15,114 bases of DNA from NCBI GenBank assembly GCA_003024985.2, contig PXIH01S0010913.1; one strand, 5' to 3'. Below the pieces are notes generated by a model. It saw nothing but the letters and a program-made list of their open reading frames with translations. It was not told the DNA's origin and ran no database searches. Source of the DNA: Euperipatoides rowelli. Taxonomy: Eukaryota; Onychophora; Udeonychophora; Euonychophora; Peripatopsidae. The position numbers and the translations under genes are program-made. Below are positions 8,390 through 15,114 of this stretch, one piece after another; within the stretch, counting starts at the first letter, position 1; each line of letters starts with the position of its first letter.

Positions 8390-9150
8390 TTCAGTCTGTT
8401 TGGTGTATTAGGGAATATAGGCTATAATAATCAGAATATGAAGCTAGGGTAGGTATGGGGTAGTAGTAGGTAATATTGTAATAACTGTGAATATAATTTT
8501 GAGTCATATTTTTAATAGCCTGTCGGATTATTGTCTATAGGGTACCGTAATCATTATTTATATACCGGTAAATATTTATTATGGTTTCTAATACTATATT
8601 TAATAATTGTTGGTTGGTGCAAATTTTATTTCTCTATTCATTTCTTGATTTAAATTATTTTAATTTGCTTTGAATAGTGTGATCAATAGGTAGTTAATTT
8701 TTAGTAAATTTTGAGAGGGTTTCCGAAATATAGTTGTGTCAATAGAATGTGGTTTTCTAATTATTGTAACGTCAAGAAAATTAATTATGGTGGTGTTTTC
8801 TATTTCAATAGTAAATTGTATATTTTTACTTTTTGGCATTAAACATAGCATGGATTTTAAGTATAACGGTAATGTCGCGTGCCAGCAGTATCACGTCATT
8901 GACAAAATGACCGTAAGATTAGGGGGTCAGGTCGTGAAATATAATTTTAAGTATTGAATTCTCTATGGTGGCTATCTGAATGTCGGCCATAATTCCACTA
9001 AAGGCCGAGCCCATAGCTAGGCTGTTACATTGAGTAAAGGGTAAGTTATTAAAGATGCAAAGAAAATTTGATGTGCATAGAGATAACAGGTGGGAAAGAT
9101 CTGCAAGTTTAATATTAAGAATTTTGTTTTGATCGACTGTATGATTTACG
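8390..9150 (-). pseudogene. Penelope-like reverse transcriptase remnant, left arm
   Basis: Remnant of the polymerase of a Penelope-like retroelement, which copies RNA into DNA at a nicked target. Minus-strand order: SHLLSLCTSNF and FNNLPFTQ, then the palm motif AMGSAFSGIMADIQI (about 9015-8970). A frame break follows, then the catalytic region YGHFVNDVILLARD (about 8915-8875), where Penelope enzymes normally have a double Asp. After another frame break come FTIEIEN, INFLDVTIIRKP and IFRKPSQ (8850-8700), the family hallmarks. A third break precedes NNDYGTL and TIIRQAIKN near 8540, then YPIPTLASYSDYYS near 8420. The fingers domain upstream of the palm is missing because the copy begins at the palindrome centre. 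No GIY-YIG endonuclease is visible; it may have decayed or never been present. At least three frameshifts and several stops make it inactive. Plus-strand frames over this stretch are shadows. Confidence 0.75.
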
Positions 9151-9204
9151 ATATAATCAATTACAAATTGTTATGGGTCAATTAATACTCAATTTGTAAT
9201 TGAT

Positions 9205-9800
9205 TATCATAAATCATTATAGAGTCAATCGAAACAAAACTCTTAATATTAAACTTGCATATCTTTCCCACCTGTTATCTCTATGTACATCAAACTTGTC
9301 TTGCATCTTTAATAACTTACTCTTTATTTAATGTGACAGTCTAGCAATGGCTCGGCCATTAGTGGAAATATAGCCAACATAGAGAATTCAATACTTAAAC
9401 TTAAAATTATTTTTTCAAGACCTGACCCCCTAATCTTATTTTATGGTCGTTTTGTCGAAGTGATACTGCTGTCAAGCGACATTACCATTATAACTAAAAC
9501 CCATGCTATGTTTATTGCCAATAATAAAAATATACAATTTACTATTGAAATAGAAAACAACATAGTTAATTTTCTTGACACTACAATAATAAGAAAACCA
9601 CATTCTATTGACACAACTATATTTCGGAAACCCTCTCAAAATTTACTAAAATTAACTACCTATCACACTATTCAAAACAAATTAAAATAAACAATTTAAA
9701 TCAAGAAATGAATAGAGCAATAAAAATATGCACCAACCAACAATTATTAAATATAGAATTAGAAACCATAATAAATATTTATATATATAATGATTAAGGT
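9205..9800 (+). pseudogene. Penelope-like reverse transcriptase remnant, right arm
   Basis: Second copy of the same truncated reverse transcriptase, reading away from the centre on the plus strand. Motifs appear in the same order as in the left arm. A palm motif (about 9345-9376) carries a one-base loss inside the Met-Gly-Ser codons, leaving GSAISGNIANIE in the new frame. The catalytic block YGRFVEVILLSSD (about 9442-9480) has lost one codon of the aspartate pair. FTIEIEN, VNFLDTTIIRKP and IFRKPSQ follow (9535-9635). After a further frameshift come KINYLSHYSKQIKINN, EMNRAIKIC and ELETIINIY (to about 9790), matching the region after the palm in Penelope polymerases. A segment coding for IQIAT in the left arm is missing here. 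Lesions differ from the left copy, so each decayed independently after the palindrome arose. No endonuclease is recognisable downstream. Confidence 0.75.
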
Positions 9801-10580
9801 ACCCACACACATTATCCGGCAAAAAAATATGCTTCAAAATTATCTTCACACACATTATATTAATATCCCCTACCCATACCTACCTAGCGTTATATTTTGA
9901 TTATTATATATTCCCTAATAGGCCTACACCAAATACACTGAAACGACGAAATAAAAAAATAACTTTAAATACACAAAAATATAAACTAGCAAACCCCCTT
10001 CACTATGAACCCAATCCACTTCATCTCCGCCACCCCCTCATACCATACAAAACCATTACAATCATTTATTAAACATGAATCAATTACTAAGAAATAATAT
10101 TTATTTAACATACACTTTAACATCAGCAACACCATATAAAAAAGATGAAAAATCGTAACAATATTTGATATATAAAAATAGATAGCACACATTATCAAAT
10201 AATACAGCCAATTTCTAACTAATTTTTAAAAACTCATTTAACATCTTTTCATTCACATACACAATACATTAATCTTCTATGCCGTTTCCCCTCAACTTTT
10301 AAAACATTTTTTAAAAAAAATTGAAATTTTTTTTTACTGAAATGAACATTTATCTAACATTGACCCATTTTCAATCATTCCTATTAATTTATTTGTACTT
10401 AAGCATCGACAACATATGTCGGCACGGCCGGCAGACAGTTGTTGCCACGTACGTGAGCCCACGTCATTCGATCATATAAATCGGTCATACACATGCACAT
10501 CATTAATTCATCCCATTTAGTTTCAAATGCCAATTTTAAAGTTTTTAAAACGCAAATTTTTAATAATAAAAAAACGTATA

Positions 10581-10883
10581 ATAAAAAGAAGAGAAAAAGT
10601 CTGAATTTGATTGTCTAGAGTCAGACACAGTTAACACCAACGACTTAATAATCAATGATTCAATTCCCTCTTACCATCATTATAATTATTTACAGATTCA
10701 TATTGATGAATTCAACCATTATCCTCTCCACACAGTTCCACTTCAACTACTTAAAACATTAACGTTCAATAGTCCTTCACGGTACGGTATAGATTAAATC
10801 CATTTGACACAAAGATGAAAATTATGCTACTCTCCGAGAAGGAAAAAAACATCAATCACCAAATCGCCATGTCATAAAGCATG
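10581..10883. other. AT-rich spacer right of the palindrome
   Basis: No gene recognised. ATAAAAAG (10581-10588) repeats the 8-mer at 7743-7750 on the other side of the palindrome and could be a target duplication, but the A-rich composition makes chance plausible. Confidence 0.35.
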
Positions 10884-10941
10884 CAGTGTTCTCCCCAGAA
10901 ATTTTTGCCAGCCGGGTGGAATGAAGCAATACCCGGGTGTA
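10884..10941. repeat. Short GC-rich repeat terminus (CAGTGTTCTCCCCAG...)
   Basis: Starts CAGTGTTCTCCCCAGAAATT and contains GCCAGCCGGGTGG followed by ACCCGGGTGTA. The two CCGGGTG blocks make it stand out from the AT-rich surroundings. The CAGTGTTC start resembles hAT-type terminal inverted repeats, and I recall similar strings as dispersed repeats in invertebrate genomes. No partner end or 8-bp duplication was found nearby. An 83-codon minus-strand frame crossing it (11123-10872) has no gene-like features. Confidence 0.4.
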
Positions 10942-11097
10942 CAAAAAATATCTTGATTATTGTCTTGTTCGCATACAGATTTTAGTGTGTATGAAATAAA
11001 AGTTCTGAATTGTGCAGGAAAGAAATAGACTATTTCATACTTTGTGGAGATGATGTTGATCTCATCCCAGAAAATCCTATTGTATGGTAACTCCAAG

Positions 11098-11227
11098 ATC
11101 CTATGATTAACAGCCGTGGACATTTACACACAACTCTATCTATAATTCTCTTGAATAAGACAATCCTATGATTAACAGCCGTGGACATTTACACACAACT
11201 CTATCTATAATTCTCTTGAATAAGACA
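11098..11227. repeat. Perfect tandem duplication of a 65-bp unit
   Basis: The unit at 11098-11162, starting ATCCTATGATTAACAGCC and ending TAAGACAA, is repeated without a mismatch at 11163-11227; the next two bases (TC) also match the start of the pattern. Perfect identity in such a decayed region means it is very recent, or an assembly artefact. Confidence 0.95.
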
Positions 11228-11229
11228 AT

Positions 11230-12235
11230 CTAACCAACTAGTCAAGATTTTTGCAAAGTTTAAACTGTAAAGTTAATGGATAATGTAGGCTACTAAGTGC
11301 ACATTGATCATTATTTTTTTCTCAAGAACTGCTATTTGCTGCAAGCTTTTGTATAGTGTGCATTTTTTTTCTGAATATTACCGGTTAAAATGAACCTGAA
11401 TGATTTTTAAGTTCATTTACAATGTTATAAATTCTCAGTATTATTTTGTTTAGGCTAACTGTTCTGTTATCAGGCTGTTACTACAAACTTTTATCTAATA
11501 CTTTTTTTACTAAATATTATTTGAATGAACTTCATTATAAATATTAAAATTATTAGTATTAATTTATGTTCCTCTGTTTATTATGTAAAAATAAATTAAT
11601 AACAAATAAGATAGAAAATACAGTTACATAAATGTAATTTAAAGATATAGTCATGTAGGACGTAGATCCTTAGATAAACCACCTCCTGAACAACAACTGC
11701 CATTACCTGTTTTTATAACAGGTGGGACATATTTCTAGTAAAGTAGCCTACACCAACACAATCTATTATTGATAACCAACTAATGAACCACAATAAATTT
11801 ACTGCTGGAATATTTACCTTGCACACTGAAAAACAACAACAATAGACAGGATATTTCTGACTCAAAAATTCATCAACAGATGATTAATCATAAAACTGTC
11901 CCTCTCGTTATGTTATATCATAAGTGGACACAAAAATGTGTTTAATATAGGATTATGTTTTCCAGAGGGAAATTATGAGAGATATTTAGAAATAATAAAC
12001 AGCCTTTCCTAGCTAGTGAACGGGCGGGACATTTTTTATTGGGTCGGTCGCTTTAAAGAGGCGTCACTCCAATATGAGCCTGTGAAAAACTTTTGTCATC
12101 TTTTGGAATATTCATATAGTCATATATTAAGTTATTCTTTTTTTTTTTTTTGAGTGATTTAAAAAATTTTTTATTTTTTAATTATTTGGTTGGCCTCAAT
12201 GGTACACATTTAGTGAGATTTCCCCTGTTAAATAA
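11230..12235. other. AT-rich spacer, no gene recognised
   Basis: No coherent coding. ACCTGTT (11705-11711) and AACAGGT (11717-11723) form a 7-bp hairpin. A GC-richer patch at 12015-12075 (GAACGGGCGGGAC, GGGTCGGTCGC, GAGGCGTCACTCC) includes a GC-box-like site, but no gene follows it. A run of T lies at about 12138-12151, just before the LINE remnant. Confidence 0.4.
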
Positions 12236-12695
12236 TGTATTATGGACAGAGTTCTTGGTAAAATGTTTACTACTTATGTGGCACCTTTTCTTGATTCTGC
12301 ATCATTGGCTTGGACTGCCATTTCTNAGTATGATTCTTTGGAAAAGGTTGAAAAGTGTTTTTTTAATGATGGGCATTGGGCAGTATTTCTTTGGGTTATT
12401 TGGATAGACTGGGTATACTAAGTATTGATTCTCTTTGGGCTAGATATAATCTTTAAAAATGTTAAATTTATTTTTGATGTTAGATGTGGAAGGTACTTTA
12501 ATTTGTGTAAGATAGGTTCTGTTATTCATTTTGTTAGTAATAGAAATGGTAGTCAAGTTATTATAAAAAAAAAACTAACAATATGACTAGATCCCCTTTG
12601 TTAGTGCTTCTGTTGTGTTTAATGGTTTACCTAAAATTATTAGGGAGATCTCTTTGAAATCTAAATTTGTTAAAATGTCTAGAGATCATCTGTAG
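12236..12695 (+). pseudogene. Non-LTR retrotransposon (LINE) ORF2 C-terminal remnant
   Basis: At 12236-12421 the plus-strand frame reads VLGKMFTTYVAPFLDSASLA, WTAIS, then YDSLEKVEKCFF. This matches the region after the reverse transcriptase palm in CR1/L2/Jockey-type LINEs (the usual form resembles a Y-V-x-P-x-L-(E/D)-x-A-S-x-x-W block followed by LEKVQ). One codon contains the N at 12326. After frame breaks, LSIDSLWARYNL-like and VIHFVSNRNG segments appear near 12425 and 12525. At 12591-12695 the frame reads PFVSASVVFNGLPKIIREIS and then KSKFVKMSRDHL before a stop, fitting the end of ORF2 (the usual W-N-x-L-P region). No endonuclease or palm is present, so this is a 5'-truncated, several times frameshifted 3' fragment. 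The clade cannot be named safely. Confidence 0.55.
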
Positions 12696-13051
12696 CTAGT
12701 TTGGTTAAAATATATAGGCTACATGCGGTTGGATTTTTTAAAATATTGTATATTAGCCTATTTATGTTTTGATTTTAACTATTTGTATATTGATGTACCG
12801 TATATTAATTTTACATGTAGCCTACTGTTGTATTTTTAATTATAATAGAGATGTAGGACTGCCTACAATGCTGATGGATTTTCTGATTGGATTGATATTG
12901 TGAAGGTCACCAGCTATCTCCATATCATAAAGTACCTATGCTAGTGTGATTTACATGAAAACAAAATAAAAAACTGCTATTGATAAGCAGCTAAAATACT
13001 ACAACAAATTTATCATTCTGTGGAGTATTACTAGAGAGGTGCGGATAGCAC
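12696..13051. other. AT-rich DNA, possibly the LINE 3' UTR
   Basis: This follows the stop of the LINE remnant. TAGGCTACATG, TAGCCTATTT and GTAGCCTACTG are scattered in it. No tail repeat marks the end of the LINE. No gene recognised. Confidence 0.35.
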
Positions 13052-13080
13052 GGGTGACACCATCAGAATGGGTGACACCA
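13052..13080. repeat. Short direct repeat GGGTGACACCA, 18-bp period
   Basis: GGGTGACACCA at 13052-13062 recurs at 13070-13080. The surrounding 150 bp is less AT-rich than its flanks and may be a fragment of an unrecognised repeat. A 62-codon minus-strand frame across it (13251-13063) is not gene-like. Confidence 0.6.
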
Positions 13081-14744
13081 AAATGGCAGTCTATAAAATT
13101 TTGTGCAGTGTTTCATCAGAAATTTAATATGTTTTTTTATAAAAATATCCCTGTAGTTAGTAGTGCTCAGAGTTCTAGACCACAGTTGAGAGTAAAAGAC
13201 TAGCGGATGGGTAGCAAACTTCAAATTTGCTTTCATCCCAAAACTAACCAATGGTGTATGCCCACGTCAAATGCTAACCTTCACCCTAACACCTACTACA
13301 TAATAAACAACTGAGCCTCAAACTTATGATCAAAAGGTGCAATAGACTTTTTTTTAACGATTTTGATAAAAAGAACTTTATAAAGAGTAAAACCCAAAAT
13401 GAATCTTTATTAACCTTGTTATAGTTAGTTACATAATTTAATTATCTAGTGACTATACCAATTAATTATAGCATTAAATACATACAGTAGGCTTACATAC
13501 CTTCTTCTTCTTGTAACTAATAAGCATTTTAAAATTTAAGAAAAACAATGAAATCTAAAATAAATTTGCACATAGCATTCCATATTCGTATTGTATCGGT
13601 CACTAGGGTCAGAAATACTGCCGGCAAACTATCAAAATTTAAATATTTTAAATCTTCATTATAATTGTAATAATGAACGGGGTTTTTTTTTTAAATTTAT
13701 TTCATTGACCAAATGATTCAGCTAAGTGCTCAATAATAATTAGTAAATCATTAATACTTTCATACAGATAATTAAAAAAGTCATATTTGGTAAATTGGTA
13801 AGGTATCAACTTTCAAAACTTTCTTAGAATAAATTTGAATAGGAGAAAAATATTTACACTGGAATCAAATATGATTCATACCTTCTAATTCAATCCAGAA
13901 ATTACAGGTCTGTTGAAGCCCACGACCAAACTGTGAAGCAAGGCAGATGTTTAGTTGGCAAAATCTCAAAATACGTTCGAATTAAGAAATTGACAATTTA
14001 GTGGGTCGTGACAATTTCCAAAACAGTGATTTTCTAAAATCTATTCATTGCAAGGAATTCACAAACTATATACAAATTACCTTGAAGTTTAAAATAGTAT
14101 AAAATATTATCTAAAGATTATTTTATAAAATAATTAGCCTATCTCACGAACAGACCAATCACAAATTCTGTGTTTGACAGATTATAATGTTTAAAGTGTG
14201 TATCGATTGTAATATTTACTGTAATATGTGTAAATGTATTTTAATGTAGCCTACAGTAGCGTATGTATTCTACTGACTGCACAAGCATTTGATACCTAAA
14301 CTAAAGAGATAATATTACTTTAAAATGTTACTAACAATCTATTTAAATTAAATAACAGAAATAATAAAAGAACACATAATTTCACTGTTGCTGTACAAAA
14401 TAAGGGTAATAAATAACTCTATTTTGAGAAGAAGCATAAAACAGTGAAGCAAAATTCCTAAAGAACTCCTGACAAGTACTATGGGAAATTTCAAAATCAA
14501 TATTGAAACACATATAAGAGCGAAGTGTCAATATGATGTCGATAGTTGAGAAATAGCGTTGTTGGGCCATACAAAGAGAGATGGGGAGTAGAAAAATATA
14601 GAAGAGGTGTCGGAGCTGAAAACTTATGGACCGGTACGAACAGATGTGTTGTAGTATACTGTCTGGCATTGTGGGTATGGGATTAGTGTTTATTCACCAT
14701 GATTTCTGTATTGTATTTGTAGTATTTAGTTAATATTTTGAATA
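13081..14744. other. Long AT-rich spacer, no gene recognised
   Basis: No recognisable coding, RNA gene or array. CCCACGACC near 13919 and GGGTCGTG near 14003 are an imperfect inverted pair about 80 bp apart, possibly a transposon relic. A minus-strand frame of 95 codons (14669-14382) starts with ATG (MPDSILQH...) and lies in slightly GC-richer DNA at 14480-14660. It shows no domain, no membrane logic and no matching splice signals, so it is left unassigned. Confidence 0.35.
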
Positions 14745-14766
14745 TATTTATTTATTTATTTATTTG
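14745..14766 (-). repeat. (TTTA)n microsatellite, 3' tail of the LINE
   Basis: About five TTTA units on the plus strand read as (AAAT)n on the minus strand, immediately after the 3' UTR of the LINE fragment to its right. Short tandem 3' tails rather than poly(A) are characteristic of several LINE clades such as CR1, L2 and relatives. Confidence 0.75.
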
Positions 14767-15114
14767 ATAAGTATAAGGCATAACCTTGTTACATATAAGT
14801 CAAAAAGGAATACAAAACAAAATATTATACAATGAATTAGTCAAAACAACGGAGTTAACAAATTGCTGGTTAGATTTTAAATAATTGTCTAATAACTTCT
14901 TGAATGAGAAAACTGAACGAGCACAAACTACTACAGAAGGAAGCTTATTCCAGAACTCTATCCTTCGATGAAAAATTGTAGCCGCCCTCTTATTAGTGCG
15001 TCTATATGTGATGATCAGTTTGAATTGGTGGTTTCTGGAGTTTAATCTATTAGACAGAACAAAAAAATCGGAGGAATTGTCATAGATTACAATAGATTTA
15101 AACATAAATATTAA
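14767..15114 (-). pseudogene. 3' end of a non-LTR retrotransposon (LINE), cut by the window edge
   Basis: The minus-strand frame is open from the window edge to a TGA just before 14800, about 100 codons. It contains TNKRAATIFHRRIEFWNKLP followed by SVVVCARSVFSFKKLLDNYL. This is the common C-terminus of LINE ORF2 proteins, in which an R-x-x-x-x-W-N-x-L-P block is followed by V-V-x-A-x-S-V-x-x-F-K and a final L-D-x-x-L. The apparent first Met is not a true start because the frame stays open to the edge. About 35 nt of 3' UTR (ending TTATACTTATCAAAT) leads into the (AAAT)n tail. No lesion is seen in this part, so this copy may be younger than the one at 12236. Its state cannot be judged without the upstream sequence, so the pseudogene label is provisional. 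Confidence 0.7.

Larger units (their letters stand above)
7760..10580. repeat. Imperfect 2.8-kb palindrome of two Penelope-like element copies, head to head
   Basis: The left arm (7760-9170) is the reverse complement of the right arm (9190-10580), separated by 19 bp (9171-9189). The symmetry can be followed along the whole arm. Next to the centre, AATCAATTACAAATTG faces CAATTTGTAATTGATT. Further out are the shared CCTGACCCCCTAATCTTA block, the FRKPSQ-coding block, the TAGGTATGGG/CCCATACCTA block, and, near both outer ends, a CpG-rich patch around GACAGTTGT (7885-7930 and 10425-10470). By eye the arms agree at roughly four of five positions with many small indels, so the structure is old. Each arm holds the same 5'-truncated reverse transcriptase piece reading outward. 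Confidence 0.9.

Noticed and set aside
8270-8957. Plus-strand frames in the left palindrome arm (8270-8452, 8736-8957)
   Set aside because: They run antisense to the Penelope remnant and have no features of their own.
9986-10198. 70-codon minus-strand frame in the right arm
   Set aside because: Antisense to the Penelope remnant and not preserved in the left arm.
10872-11123. 83-codon minus-strand frame
   Set aside because: It crosses a repeat terminus and part of the 65-bp duplication and has no gene-like composition.
12150-12407. 85-codon plus-strand frame containing the N
   Set aside because: The LINE similarity (YVAPFLDSAS, LEKVEK) is in a different frame of the same strand, so this frame is a shadow.

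Overview
This window looks like nuclear DNA from an invertebrate animal. It is strongly AT-rich, has no bacterial-style gene packing, and its recognisable coding matter is a multi-finger C2H2 zinc-finger gene plus decayed eukaryotic transposons (Penelope-like, hAT-like and non-LTR/LINE). The 7-mer TAGCCTA/TAGGCTA is scattered throughout, which I associate loosely with some arthropod genomes. An arthropod is a guess; the sequence does not settle it. One undetermined base (N, position 12326) shows it comes from an assembly.

Layout. 1-1200: AT-rich DNA with a CCGGTA-rich patch (628-720) and a broken BED-type zinc-finger fragment of the kind carried by hAT transposases (956-1200). 1622-2023: a short hAT-like non-autonomous element with CAGGG ends, an internal stem and an imperfect 8-bp target duplication. 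2032-3130: no convincing gene. 3136-5056 (minus strand): the only sizeable cellular-type gene, a zinc-finger protein with an N-terminal repeat region rich in psi-K-x-E (SUMO-consensus) motifs followed by 13-14 C2H2 fingers. It has at least two in-frame stops and several frame breaks, so I call it a pseudogene. 5896-5939: a perfect 20-bp hairpin. About 5950-7220: a diverged minisatellite with units of about 97 bp.

7760-10580 is the most striking structure. It is an imperfect palindrome of about 2.8 kb, with two arms of about 1.4 kb around a 19-bp spacer. Each arm carries the same 5'-truncated Penelope-like reverse transcriptase remnant reading outward from the centre. Both copies are dead, with different lesions.

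10884-15114 holds a short repeat terminus, a perfect 65-bp tandem duplication (11098-11227), a frameshifted LINE remnant on the plus strand (12236-12695), and the 3' end of another LINE on the minus strand with a (TTTA)n tail, running off the right edge.

The genes do not form a pathway. This reads as a transposon-rich intergenic region around a decayed, lineage-specific zinc-finger gene. I found no convincing new multi-gene system. The best leads are the Penelope palindrome (possible hairpin-RNA source) and the SUMO-motif repeats of the zinc-finger protein.
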